A stretch of 37,680 nucleotides of DNA from Euryarchaeota archaeon UBA19 (GTDB lineage: Archaea; Thermoplasmatota; Poseidoniia; Poseidoniales; Thalassarchaeaceae), in NCBI GenBank assembly GCA_002502175.1, contig DAPQ01000020.1, forward strand, positions 1 through 37,680, given 5' to 3'. A model generated the notes under the pieces. It was given only the letters and a program-made list of their open reading frames with translations. It was not told the origin of the DNA and searched no databases. A program made the translations under genes and the position numbers. How positions within the stretch are numbered: position 1 is the stretch's first letter; each line of letters opens with the position of its first letter. Of the stretch, positions 1 through 8,581 are shown in pieces.

Positions 1-182
1 GCCGCATTCAGGTCCTGTTCGGTCCAACTTTCTGCCTCATTCCATCCTGTAATAGTTTCTTGCCCACTTGAATGAGGTATTGTACAGATCAACAAAATGG
101 AGACTAGAATTACAACCCTAGACTTAGAGTCAATTGATGACCAAGAGAAAATTCTCTCGATACCCGGAGTTGCACTATTCAC
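1..182 (-). CDS. N-terminus of an exported protein (partial, runs off the window)
   Basis: An open frame starts at a GTG at 182 on the minus strand and is still open at base 1, giving 60 residues. Residues 22-38 form a hydrophobic stretch (SRVVILVSILLICTIPH) after a charged N-terminus, followed by polar, Trp- and Glu-rich sequence. This fits a signal peptide or signal anchor of a surface protein. An in-frame TAA lies seven codons upstream and there is no ATG, so GTG is the best start. A TATA-like element (TATAT, centre about 208) sits 26 bases before the GTG, which suggests a leaderless mRNA. The function cannot be told from this much sequence. Confidence 0.55.
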   Translation of the reverse strand, partial: MNSATPGIERIFSWSSIDSKSRVVILVSILLICTIPHSSGQETITGWNEAESWTEQDLNA

Positions 183-205
183 AAACTGAGCAGGCAGAAG
201 TTAGG

Positions 206-210
206 ATATA
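206..210 (-). promoter_or_regulatory. TATA-like element for the leftward exported protein
   Basis: The minus strand reads TTCTATATCC here. Its centre is about 26 bases before the GTG at 182, the usual archaeal spacing between TATA box and transcription start, so the message would begin at the start codon. This rests on sequence and spacing only. Confidence 0.4.
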
Positions 211-313
211 GAATCGACCCGTGGAACTAAGTGATTTATTATTTTAATTTTAGAATAAATTTCAGTGTTGTCATTAGTAATGTTCATGGTTGTCTTTCAA
301 CGGTCACTAGGAT

Positions 314-1225
314 ATGGGCGAGATGATTTACCACGGTAAGGTGAAGCAAGTTTGGAGTACAGATAATCCGGATATAATCGAATTTAGGTATACTGACCAA
401 ATTAGTGTCTTTGATCAAATCATACCTAGCCTAATCCCCCGAAAGGGAGAGTCACTAAACAGAACCTCTTGTCACTGGTTCAAACTTGTTGAGGAAGCTG
501 GTATTTGTGACACTCATGTTATCGAGATGAATGCACCCGATAGAGTCTTAGCGCGAAGATTCGATGTTATTCGTGAGCCCGGTGCAATATCGAGAGAGCA
601 AGAAAATGTCTTCGTCCCTTTGGAAGTGATTTGTCGACATTATCTTGCAGGTAGCGGTTGGAGAAGATATGCAAGGGGTGACGCCCCTGCTGAAGAATTT
701 GGCTTCGAACCCGGAACCATATTAGAGGAAGGGGTGAAACTTCCAAAGCCTTACCTTGAGGTATCAACCAAGTTTGAAAAATTCGATAGATTACTCGATA
801 GAGCGGAGGCACTAGAAATCTCCAATCTTACCGATGAGGAATTTGACTCGATTCTCGAAATTGTTGTCAAGGTTGACGAAATAATCGAGAGCGAGGCTGC
901 AAAGCGTGGATTAATCCATGTCGATGGAAAGAAAGAATTCGCCTTAGGCGAAGGCAGAGTTCCGGTCTTGGTGGATTCATTCGGAACCTTAGATGAAGAC
1001 AGATGGTGGGATGCTGAAGCATATGACAAGGGTGAGATTGTGCAACTTTCGAAAGAATTTGTCAGAGGTCATTACCTAGAGACCGGTCATCACTCTGAAC
1101 TTTACGCGGCGAGAGAGGCAGGAACTGAAGAGCCACCAATTCCTGCTTTACCTCAGTCAATTATTGATCAAACCTCAACTCTTTATGCAGATATGTTTGA
1201 AAGATTAACTGGCGAAAAATTCTAG
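314..1225 (+). CDS. purC: Phosphoribosylaminoimidazole-succinocarboxamide synthase (SAICAR synthetase)
   Basis: Catalyses the ATP-dependent joining of CAIR and aspartate to make SAICAR in de novo purine synthesis; a soluble cytoplasmic enzyme. The 303-residue frame has the family's N-terminal YHGKVKQVW (compare YxGKxKxVY), the CRHYLAGSGWRRY region (107-120), the substrate-binding VSTKFEKFDR (150-159), GLIHVDGKKEFAL (199-211) and DSFGTLDEDRWW (221-232), in the normal order. The length fits the longer archaeal/bacterial forms. Two starts are possible, 314 and the ATG at 323 (MIYHGKVKQ); neither has a convincing ribosome site. It stands alone and ends 2 bases before the end of the convergent gene at 1228. 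The only other purine gene in the window is GMP reductase at the far end. Confidence 0.93.
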   Translation: MGEMIYHGKVKQVWSTDNPDIIEFRYTDQISVFDQIIPSLIPRKGESLNRTSCHWFKLVEEAGICDTHVIEMNAPDRVLARRFDVIREPGAISREQENVFVPLEVICRHYLAGSGWRRYARGDAPAEEFGFEPGTILEEGVKLPKPYLEVSTKFEKFDRLLDRAEALEISNLTDEEFDSILEIVVKVDEIIESEAAKRGLIHVDGKKEFALGEGRVPVLVDSFGTLDEDRWWDAEAYDKGEIVQLSKEFVRGHYLETGHHSELYAAREAGTEEPPIPALPQSIIDQTSTLYADMFERLTGEKF

Positions 1226-1227
1226 TT

Positions 1228-1851
1228 TTAGGAATGTTTCCTCATCAGAATACCGCACTTTCTTTTTTCTGCACCGCGTAAAATGATAGTTAGATGTCGA
1301 AAAGCATCGGCAACTCCACCGTCTATCGGTTCGCTTGGGTCAACTGCCCATTTGCCTTTTTGGATTGCTCGACGGAGATTAGTCACATCTCTTGAATCAA
1401 GCCAGCCGCATAATTCCAAACCGCCCATACCAGAAGAAAATCCTCCTTCCCCAAGAAATTCTTCATCTAGGCCAAGAGTTAGTTTTGCAAGTAATTCATG
1501 AAGGCCATCCTCACTCTTTTCTATTGTATGATTTAGCAGATATTCTATCGCATTACCCCCTTCAATCGGAAATCTTCCAATCCTTTCTCTACTAACTCCT
1601 CTGTCTAGTGGTTCCGGCATCCCGCCGTCACCTTTCCAAGCGACTGAACACAGGAATAGCATCATTGCAGGATCCATGATTGGATTTTCTCCCTCCTCTA
1701 ATTCAAGAATTGATGAGGGAATCGCTTCTATCGATTTTATTTCTGTATGGTCTCCTCCTTGTGAGGATTGAATTGACGGAATCAATTCTAGCGGGTCATG
1801 CCGTAAAGGCTCGAAAGTATAGAATGGACTAGGAGGAATGTAGCGGTTCAT
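1228..1851 (-). CDS. Unknown 207-aa protein, second gene of the surface-protein unit
   Basis: I do not recognise this family. The 207-residue product has no signal peptide or clear transmembrane helix and looks soluble and cytoplasmic. A middle part (about 100-165) is rich in Gly, Leu and Glu with likely helices (NAIEYLLNHTIEKSEDGLHE, LLAKLTLGLDEEFL), and the C-terminus is basic (RGAEKRKCGILMRKHS). It begins 14 bases after the stop of the 1892-residue surface protein on the same strand, so the two are probably co-transcribed. It ends 2 bases from the purC stop. A role tied to the surface protein's cytoplasmic tail is only a guess from position. Confidence 0.7.
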   Translation of the reverse strand: MNRYIPPSPFYTFEPLRHDPLELIPSIQSSQGGDHTEIKSIEAIPSSILELEEGENPIMDPAMMLFLCSVAWKGDGGMPEPLDRGVSRERIGRFPIEGGNAIEYLLNHTIEKSEDGLHELLAKLTLGLDEEFLGEGGFSSGMGGLELCGWLDSRDVTNLRRAIQKGKWAVDPSEPIDGGVADAFRHLTIILRGAEKRKCGILMRKHS

Positions 1852-1865
1852 TCTAGCACCTGTGT

Positions 1866-4800
1866 TTAGTCGTCGCCGGTCAAACGCTTCAACCTACTCT
1901 CAAAGTCGTCTAATTGTCTTTCAACGACTTCTGGAGTATCCTCTACAATTTGGTTTTTGATATTCTCCTCATTTTCAATTATTGTATTTTCTTGAATATT
2001 TTCTTCGACCAAATTCTCAGAGGGCACAGGTGGTTTTGGAAGCTTAGTTTCTTGCTTTTTCTTACTAAGAATGGACTCAGTCATATCCAATAATTTCTTC
2101 CTTTCTCGTTGATTGTAAATGATCCATGTCAGAGTAAGTGCCAATGATATTACAAGAATGGCCGATCCAATTGCCGTAAACCATTCAAAGCCTGAGTCAT
2201 TGTTTACAGAACCGCCAGAAAGAATCAATTTTGCTTCATTATCGGTTGGATCGGAATCAACATCCCAAGGAAATTTGCATTGCACCGTCACAATGATTTC
2301 CGTCCCATCTGGTGCATCATCCAAAGAAGGGCGGTCCAACTTTGGTTCTGGAGGATAGGTTCCTGAGAAATCGATTTCATGGGTGGCTGTATGGCTGCCA
2401 GCGACTACTAAAATGCTACAATCGGCATCAGTCAGTAGGTGGTGATACTCTCTCTTTGTCAATACCTTGATTTTTTGAGTATCACCTTGCCCATCAAGTT
2501 CAAGAGCAACCAAACCAATATTCCAATCATTTCGACGAATTTCAAATTCAGTCTCATCAGCTGCAATAACAATTCCTCTTTCATCTAATAACCGAATAAC
2601 CAGACTCCTCATTCCCGGCTGCGGGTTCCATGAATTAGCACTTAGGTTAACTTGACCTGAAGTTGTGTTTGCATCCAAATTACCTTCAGTTGAGTCTAAC
2701 ATTTTTCCTTCATCGTCGATTAGGATTACAGTATAGCTGAATGGTTGGGTTCCATTGGCAACTGTACATTCTGCCCTCACTGAGTCTACAGATCCTGTTA
2801 TCGAGCAGGTTGCATACCTAAGTGCAGGTTCGATGACATATGCTGTGTATGGTAAGACTGTGTCCGAATCCACAGTAACTTGAGTGCCACTATTTGCTGT
2901 GTTGGCTTGCCACGCCCAACCACCTTGCAAATCCCATTGTAGATTTGACTGAACATCATCAACAACCGATGAATCAGGTGAAGTTCCGTGTATGTCTAGC
3001 AGAACACTATCTCCTTGCATCGATACAATCACAGGTGAAGATGCCCATGAATGATCTTCGTATTGAGTATCGAGAGAAATTTCCCTTTGATTACCTGCTT
3101 CATCTTGTGCCAAGATTCTGATGGTTCTAGATTCTCCCTCCCAATCTGAGGATGGAATTACCTCTAATGGGACTCCTGTGATTTCTCCCACTCCAATAAC
3201 CACCTGAGTAGGGCCTGAAACTTGCCAACCTTGAGGTAGGCTAAGTACCTCAAGTGAAATTGTTGTTGGCGCATTACCCTGATTATGTAATTCTGCATGA
3301 GGATATCCTCCACTGTCTGAAACAATCCAATTCCCACTACCTTGAAGGCTGAACTCATGAATCTCTGCAACTCTAAGCGGCACTGTAATCGTAGCCTCAC
3401 TACTTCCATCTCCTTCCCTTAATCTAACCAATAATTCAACGGTTCTTCCGTGTCTAGCAGTAGAGGGTGGCGTGATTTGTATATCTAGAGTTGCGGTACT
3501 TCCAGGGTCTAAGATTGGTAATTCATCTGGTGTGTCAACCTCCCATCCAATTTCTCCGTCCACCTGTACGCTTACGTATGGGCGAGTTGGCGAATTTCCT
3601 TCCTGAACAACAGTTAGTGAAACCGTAGACCCAGACGGGGCAATCTCCAAATCCGCATTAGATGCTATGGCATTCCAACCCGCTACGTGGGACACTTCTA
3701 TCGTGAATGTAAAGGTATGAATTTCGACATCAAATGCTACTATTGAAGCACTTACTTGGTAGGTTGTTCCATTCCAAGCACCGAGAGGTACTTCCACTAC
3801 CAAATATAGTGTAGTGGAACTATTTACAGGAACCGATGATACATTATCACCAAATATATTCCAATCGGTTACTGAGTCGGCACCCTGGTGATTGAGCAGA
3901 CCCAAAGCGGATACAGAAAGGTCGTCGTCAAGATTTCCAATATTTGTTGCATAAATTTCTACGGCAAAGGAATCACCGGGGCTAATTGCAAATGTATTGC
4001 CCTCAACATCACCAAGTGCTGAATAAAGTACAACATCCCAACGATGATCTTGTCTTGCTTCAAGCGTCAGGATGACCGAATCTGATATTGTTGTATTTCC
4101 TTCTGAGGTCATGAATAACTCAATACTAACCGGAGTTCTTGCAGGGGTTGTATCTGGTAAAATAATCTCAACTGGAAGAGTCCTCAAACTTCCCGCGCTT
4201 AGGGTCACTCTTGAGTTACTGAAGGTGACAGATATACCAGGGTCTTCTGTAAGATAGTCATCCAATATCACTGCGTGAGACATCACGTAGGTGTCTTCAC
4301 CATTTCCGGGATTATACAACCGAACCGTTGCTGGTATGGATTCCTCTACTTCTACTAAATGAGGCGATTCTGTAGGTGATACCAATGTAAGTGAAGTCCT
4401 GTAAATTTGCATGACCTCAACCGATAATCGAAGCGAATAATCCGAACCAAGGCTACTAGAATCTGTGAATGAATGGAAAGCAGGGGGAGCATCGACAGGA
4501 AGTTCTACAGATAATATGCCACTTACTCTTGACCCAGGAATTCCTTGCATTGTAATATCATCTCCACTTATCGATAATGAACCGGAACCCGACCAAATCC
4601 AATCTTCTATTCCCATTCCAGCGTCACTAATTTTCCAATCTAAAACTCCGGAGGAGGCTGGAAGGTCTGCAATAACATTCCATTGCAATGTATTCTCAGG
4701 CATGCTTCTTTGGTGATTAGTTTCAGTTACAACACTTGTAGCGATGAATTGTAATTGCACTGTTTGACAGGTTTCCTCCTCCCCGCTCCCAACACACATG

Positions 4801-7544
4801 GTGAGCGGGGTAGTAACGCTATCTCCTAGCGATGCATCTGTTGGTACATTTAGTCTCGCAGAGATGATTTTTTCTTCTCCAGCAGACAGAGTTAATGCGG
4901 GTATTTCATTTCCAATTTCATCGTATAAGGTTAAGCTATTTTCAGCAGAATCCCAAGATGTACTATCCCAGAACATAGATATTGAATTTTCATCAGCGTT
5001 CCCGAGATTTTCTACAATCAACCATGCTTTAGCAGAATCCCCAATTAGACCATAGCCGCTACTAGCGGTGGTCCCCGCCGGCCCTCTAATTGACAACCCA
5101 CGTGTACGGTTTGCCTCGACTGGTAAAACGCCGCTAACGCTAACATTCTGATCTTCGTCTAGGGTAAGCGTTAGCGAGAGATATCCTGCATCAGAACCAT
5201 CCGCATTTATTGGCGCGTTAATCCTAAGAGAGGGAGTCCAAGTTCCATCTGCAGAAATTTGAATGGACGTAATTCCTCCGGGTGTTTCATCACTCCAGGT
5301 CCACCCTTGTGGCAAATTACTAGCGTCGACGTTCATACTCCAAACACCGGCAAGACGGCCAGTTGAGCGAACCGTTGGTTGACCAATGGTTGATTCTCCC
5401 GGATTAACTCTAACAGGATTCGTAGGCATCTCAAATGTAGCATTGTAAGGTGGCACAATCGTCAAAGTGGTCGATTGTGCATCATTGTCATAACGAGATT
5501 GAGTTACATTTTGGTATGGGTCGAGTACCAATTCGAAATTATATTCACCAAGTCCACCTGACCACTCGACAGAGAAGGATTCGAACCCTGCTGAACCAGT
5601 GGGGTCAGTTGGTTCTAAGCTGCTAGCACGATGACGTGCTATCTCTGTTCCATCAGCGTATAGGACTGCGTCTACAGCCTCATCAATTTCAATGGTTCCT
5701 GCATTTTCAAAGAAGGCTGTAATCGTGACTTCTTCGTTAGGATTAGGTGCACTTGGATTGAATTCTATCGCACGCCCATCTAGTAATGGCCTAACGTCGG
5801 CAAGAGCCGTAGAGATTACTGTATCACCCAGAACTATATCCAAAGTTGCATCTCCATCAAGATCTGCTAAGGCTGGAGATGACCAAGTTCTGTGGTCAAC
5901 TTCGACCTCATTGTTCCAATTATCGTTAATTGCGGCTTGAGTCCCAGTATCTCCGTCCCAGGCCCAAAGAGTTCTTCCATATGCCACTAACAATTCCGGC
6001 GCGCCGCTACCATCAATATCCATCCAGACTGGTTGTGCAACAGCGATTTCGTCATTAGGGGCGCCGCTAGATTGTTCTAAGTCATTGTACCATTCAATTT
6101 GAGGATTATTTCCTGAAACATCATGGCAGCCTGCATGACCATGCCTTGCAGTAGTCTCCTGATACCAAGTTACCCAGCAGACTCTATCGATGACATTATC
6201 GTCGTCTGTATCTATTGCAATTGGTGGGGCATCTGCATATCCATTTACCGCCTCAAATGACCAAATTTCAGAGCCATCATCAATCTCTAGTCCTCTAAAT
6301 TCTGCACCATCGACACTGCTTGAACCATCTGCGTCGGTTGGTATTGAAACTATCATCTCAGGAGTGGAATCAGAATCTAAGTTAGCAATTACCGGCCCTG
6401 GCAGTCTAATGTGAGGTACATCAGAATCACCATCTAAATTTGACAGGCTGAGAGACCATAGTTGGTCCCCTGATACAGAATTTAATTTCCAAACCCACAT
6501 CGCTCCACTGGAGGCTTCAGTGGTTGTGAGTAAAACATAGGCAGTTTGATCATCAACTTGAGCAAATGATGGATCGGAGGGATGGCTTCCATCCTCTAAC
6601 GTAGATTGCCATATTGGGGTAGGCACTCCATTTGCTCCAAGAGGCAGGGCTAAGACTACGGGGTTTTCGTTATCGTCGATAACCGCAAGGACCAATTCAG
6701 CGTCTCCGTCCAAATCAAGATCAGCGAGCAAGGGTTGAGTTGTGGGTCTATGCCCACCTAACCAAGAAGAGGTATAGGGTCCATTTGTACTTCCTATCTG
6801 CAGGTTATCGTCAGTATAACTCCAAAGCAACTCTCCGCTTTTTGAGCCCCCCGGTGACCAACCTGTTACTGAGCAATGAAGTCTAGGAGAGTAAGCATCA
6901 ACATACAGAGCACTACCTGCGTCGTAGACAATTATGACTTCTTGCATTCCATCATCATCAAGATCTACAATTACTGGTGAAGCCTTGATTATCTCGGTGG
7001 CTCCCAAATCTACCTCCCAAGCCAAATCAGCATCTTCACCTTCGATAATTTTCACAACACTGTGATCGTTACCCCCGACTACTTCGGTTTGGATTAGCAC
7101 AATGAATAGCGAATCTCCTCCACATCTTTCCATGGCTGCCTCATCAGTGACAATTTGTTGACTAAAATCTCCGACTGGGGTTCCGAGTGCGTCCGTGCCT
7201 ATCGAATAGGTGCCATATTCCCAATTGATCACTGGGTCGATAACAGAGGATAATTCGGTTGCATTGTTCGGGGAATCAGTCCCTGCTCCACCGGTTGGGG
7301 AATGGAGAGGCCCTTCGGATGTTCTTTGAGATATTCTTCCAGGCTGCGGCCAAGGCTGCCCTCCATCTGTCCAAGGTTCCACCGTTCCTGTGAATGAGTG
7401 TTCATTCTCTAAATCGTCCAATTTTCGGTCATGATTTGGATTAATCATGAGCATAGGAGATAGCGAAAGTAGTAACAAACAGACTACTGCCAAGAACGCT
7501 TTCCGCTTCCTAGAGGGTTCGAAACTCAGACTCTGCATGCTCAT
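1866..7544 (-). CDS. Giant membrane-anchored surface protein with beta-propeller (FG-GAP/VCBS-type) and CARDB-like repeats
   Basis: An 1892-residue protein. A basic N-terminus (SRKRK) and a hydrophobic run at about 15-33 form a signal peptide. Residues about 180-575 hold at least five FG-GAP/VCBS-type blades with Ca-binding-like loops (for example VIVDLDDDGMQEVIIV at 191-206, LLADLDLDGDAELVLAV, VIANLDSDSTPEMIVS, ALADLDGDATLDIVLGD). About 590-1700 is a long series of Ig-like/CARDB-like beta domains rich in Asn, Ser and Thr. A single hydrophobic helix (about 1786-1810, WFTAIGSAILVISLALTLTW) is followed by a basic stop-transfer and an approximately 80-residue Lys/Glu-rich cytoplasmic tail. The fold points to an extracellular adhesin or binding protein; no ligand can be inferred. 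It is followed 14 bases later by the unknown gene at 1228-1851. Confidence 0.85.
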   Translation of the reverse strand: MSMQSLSFEPSRKRKAFLAVVCLLLLSLSPMLMINPNHDRKLDDLENEHSFTGTVEPWTDGGQPWPQPGRISQRTSEGPLHSPTGGAGTDSPNNATELSSVIDPVINWEYGTYSIGTDALGTPVGDFSQQIVTDEAAMERCGGDSLFIVLIQTEVVGGNDHSVVKIIEGEDADLAWEVDLGATEIIKASPVIVDLDDDGMQEVIIVYDAGSALYVDAYSPRLHCSVTGWSPGGSKSGELLWSYTDDNLQIGSTNGPYTSSWLGGHRPTTQPLLADLDLDGDAELVLAVIDDNENPVVLALPLGANGVPTPIWQSTLEDGSHPSDPSFAQVDDQTAYVLLTTTEASSGAMWVWKLNSVSGDQLWSLSLSNLDGDSDVPHIRLPGPVIANLDSDSTPEMIVSIPTDADGSSSVDGAEFRGLEIDDGSEIWSFEAVNGYADAPPIAIDTDDDNVIDRVCWVTWYQETTARHGHAGCHDVSGNNPQIEWYNDLEQSSGAPNDEIAVAQPVWMDIDGSGAPELLVAYGRTLWAWDGDTGTQAAINDNWNNEVEVDHRTWSSPALADLDGDATLDIVLGDTVISTALADVRPLLDGRAIEFNPSAPNPNEEVTITAFFENAGTIEIDEAVDAVLYADGTEIARHRASSLEPTDPTGSAGFESFSVEWSGGLGEYNFELVLDPYQNVTQSRYDNDAQSTTLTIVPPYNATFEMPTNPVRVNPGESTIGQPTVRSTGRLAGVWSMNVDASNLPQGWTWSDETPGGITSIQISADGTWTPSLRINAPINADGSDAGYLSLTLTLDEDQNVSVSGVLPVEANRTRGLSIRGPAGTTASSGYGLIGDSAKAWLIVENLGNADENSISMFWDSTSWDSAENSLTLYDEIGNEIPALTLSAGEEKIISARLNVPTDASLGDSVTTPLTMCVGSGEEETCQTVQLQFIATSVVTETNHQRSMPENTLQWNVIADLPASSGVLDWKISDAGMGIEDWIWSGSGSLSISGDDITMQGIPGSRVSGILSVELPVDAPPAFHSFTDSSSLGSDYSLRLSVEVMQIYRTSLTLVSPTESPHLVEVEESIPATVRLYNPGNGEDTYVMSHAVILDDYLTEDPGISVTFSNSRVTLSAGSLRTLPVEIILPDTTPARTPVSIELFMTSEGNTTISDSVILTLEARQDHRWDVVLYSALGDVEGNTFAISPGDSFAVEIYATNIGNLDDDLSVSALGLLNHQGADSVTDWNIFGDNVSSVPVNSSTTLYLVVEVPLGAWNGTTYQVSASIVAFDVEIHTFTFTIEVSHVAGWNAIASNADLEIAPSGSTVSLTVVQEGNSPTRPYVSVQVDGEIGWEVDTPDELPILDPGSTATLDIQITPPSTARHGRTVELLVRLREGDGSSEATITVPLRVAEIHEFSLQGSGNWIVSDSGGYPHAELHNQGNAPTTISLEVLSLPQGWQVSGPTQVVIGVGEITGVPLEVIPSSDWEGESRTIRILAQDEAGNQREISLDTQYEDHSWASSPVIVSMQGDSVLLDIHGTSPDSSVVDDVQSNLQWDLQGGWAWQANTANSGTQVTVDSDTVLPYTAYVIEPALRYATCSITGSVDSVRAECTVANGTQPFSYTVILIDDEGKMLDSTEGNLDANTTSGQVNLSANSWNPQPGMRSLVIRLLDERGIVIAADETEFEIRRNDWNIGLVALELDGQGDTQKIKVLTKREYHHLLTDADCSILVVAGSHTATHEIDFSGTYPPEPKLDRPSLDDAPDGTEIIVTVQCKFPWDVDSDPTDNEAKLILSGGSVNNDSGFEWFTAIGSAILVISLALTLTWIIYNQRERKKLLDMTESILSKKKQETKLPKPPVPSENLVEENIQENTIIENEENIKNQIVEDTPEVVERQLDDFESRLKRLTGDD

Positions 7545-7584
7545 CAGAGTCGAACTTGCGCTTTCCGAGCCACTTGAAGGTTAG

Positions 7585-7628
7585 GGGTAAACTCTCATTC
7601 AGACCTACGGTCTGAGGGTACTTTACCC
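7585..7628. repeat. Nested inverted repeat in the divergent intergenic region
   Basis: Outer arms GGGTAAA (7585-7591) and TTTACCC (7622-7628) enclose an inner perfect hairpin CAGACC-TAC-GGTCTG (7600-7614). The element lies between the leftward surface-protein gene (start 7544) and the rightward rpoE1 operon. It could be in the 5' leader of the surface-protein mRNA or act as a DNA operator; the sequence does not say which. Confidence 0.45.
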
Positions 7629-7670
7629 ATCGCCGAGAGTATTTCCACCCCTGAATCTCATCCGTTGCGC

Positions 7671-7676
7671 TTATAG
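7671..7676 (+). promoter_or_regulatory. Candidate TATA box of the rpoE1 operon
   Basis: GCTTATAGC is the best TATA-like sequence before rpoE1. A start 25-26 bases downstream would fall at about 7698-7700, at the very beginning of the 12-bp helix described in the next entry. This would give a leader of about 100 bases. It is inferred from spacing alone. Confidence 0.35.
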
Positions 7677-7694
7677 CAGGGCCTTAGGTCGGCG

Positions 7695-7797
7695 AATCGC
7701 ACGGACCTCTCCTCTGGAGGCACAGCCGATGAGGGACGGGAGGGTTAACCTGCCTTTCCTCCGACTGAACTCGGAGCGGTCCGGCGATTGGAGGAAA
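7695..7797 (+). promoter_or_regulatory. Structured 5' leader of the rpoE1-spt4-rps24e-rps27ae operon (candidate cis-regulatory RNA)
   Basis: By my count the 120 bases 7681-7800 are 63% G+C, far above the neighbouring genes. A 12-bp helix with one bulged A pairs 7695-7707 (AATCGC-A-CGGACC) with 7778-7789 (GGTCCGGCGATT). Inside it is a hairpin CTCCGA (7759-7764) / TCGGAG (7771-7776). Directly after the helix comes the Shine-Dalgarno GGAGG (7790-7794), 7 bases before the rpoE1 ATG. In a competing fold, 7755-7764 (TTTCCTCCGA) pairs over ten positions with 7788-7797 (TTGGAGGAAA, one G-T pair). This would hide the ribosome site and break the hairpin and part of the closing helix. It looks like a translational switch. 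I recognise no known riboswitch class. Confidence 0.5.
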
Positions 7798-7801
7798 CCG
7801 A

Positions 7802-8350
7802 ATGTACAGCCTAGTAACAATGGAGGATACCATCAGAATCCCGGCGGAATATATCCGAAAGGGACGCAAGTTGGAGGACCATATTGACGATTTGGCCCAT
7901 GCAGCTTTTGAGGGTCGATTTGATGAAGACGAAAACTACACACTGCTAACCTATGATCACGAAACCGTAGGTCGTGGAAAGATAATTCACGGCGATGGTG
8001 CAATCTATCAGAGAGTACGCTTCAAGGCTCTACATTTCACAATGGAAGCAAACGAGGTAGTAGATGGGGCAGTTTCCGAGGTCTCCGAATACGGCGCATT
8101 CGTTCGCATCGGGCCAATTGAGGCACTACTCCACAAATCACAGATTCTTGATGAACCGGTTCAGGTAAATATGGGTATTAGGAGAATCGAAGGTTCTCAA
8201 TCCGGCAAGCATATCGAAGAGGGTTCGTATGTTCGTTCCCGAATTGTTTCAAAGGCGATTAACCAAAACGACCCAAGGTCCAGTAAGATTGGTTTGAACT
8301 GTAAGATGGCAGGCCTTGGCGCTCACGATTGGTTAACTAGAGGTGATTGA
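7802..8350 (+). CDS. rpoE1: DNA-directed RNA polymerase subunit Rpo7 (E')
   Basis: Rpo7 forms the stalk of archaeal RNA polymerase with Rpo4. It helps open promoter DNA, binds emerging RNA and supports termination. The 182-residue protein starts MYSLVTMEDTIRIPAEYI, the typical Rpo7 start, and residues 1-80 match the N-terminal tip domain. From about 82 on is the S1/OB RNA-binding domain (EVVDGAVSEVSEYGAFVRIG, then GLNCKMAGLGAHDWL at the end). The start is secured by GGAGG 7 bases upstream. It is the first gene of a compact operon with spt4, rps24e and rps27ae and sits behind a structured leader that may control its translation. Confidence 0.95.
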   Translation: MYSLVTMEDTIRIPAEYIRKGRKLEDHIDDLAHAAFEGRFDEDENYTLLTYDHETVGRGKIIHGDGAIYQRVRFKALHFTMEANEVVDGAVSEVSEYGAFVRIGPIEALLHKSQILDEPVQVNMGIRRIEGSQSGKHIEEGSYVRSRIVSKAINQNDPRSSKIGLNCKMAGLGAHDWLTRGD

Positions 8351-8352
8351 GA

Positions 8353-8568
8353 ATGGCCAAATCATTCGCTTGCGGAGAGTGTAACATGATTCTTCCAGAT
8401 CCTGAGAAGAAAAGCGACCCACCACAATGCATGCGTTGCCCATCCGCGCCTGTAACCACAGACTGGTCTGGTTATGTTGTAATTATGCACCCTAAGCGTT
8501 CCGAAGTCGCTCAGAAATTGAACATCAATGATCCCGGTTCCTACGCTTTGAAGGTGAACATACGATAA
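8353..8568 (+). CDS. spt4: Transcription elongation factor Spt4 (RNA polymerase subunit E'')
   Basis: Spt4 pairs with Spt5 to close the polymerase clamp and keep elongation processive. The 71-residue product starts at the ATG at 8353 (MAKSFACGECNMILP); a TTG two codons earlier is a less likely start. A zinc ribbon is visible as CGEC near residue 8 and CMRC near residue 28. It is followed by the typical DWSGYVVIMHPKRSEVAQKL, where the strand pairs with Spt5 NGN. Its start lies 2 bases after the rpoE1 stop, so the two are translationally linked. In many euryarchaea spt4 is followed by a dephospho-CoA kinase gene; here rps24e follows directly. Confidence 0.93.
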   Translation: MAKSFACGECNMILPDPEKKSDPPQCMRCPSAPVTTDWSGYVVIMHPKRSEVAQKLNINDPGSYALKVNIR

Positions 8569-8573
8569 GGAGG
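8569..8573 (+). promoter_or_regulatory. Shine-Dalgarno site that decides the rps24e start
   Basis: GGAGG lies 8 bases before the ATG at 8582 but only 2 bases before the ATG at 8576. The spacing favours 8582, giving a protein that begins MEIIERKENPLLNR, the usual eS24 N-terminus. Confidence 0.7.
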
Positions 8574-8581
8574 AAATGAAT

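Noticed and set aside
7560..7800. The structured region as RNase P RNA or SRP (7S) RNA
   Set aside because: Neither strand shows the RNase P conserved ends (the GGAAAGUCC and ACAGAA type elements together) or the SRP helix 8 signature (GGAA/AGCAGC). The 3' part also ends in the rpoE1 Shine-Dalgarno.
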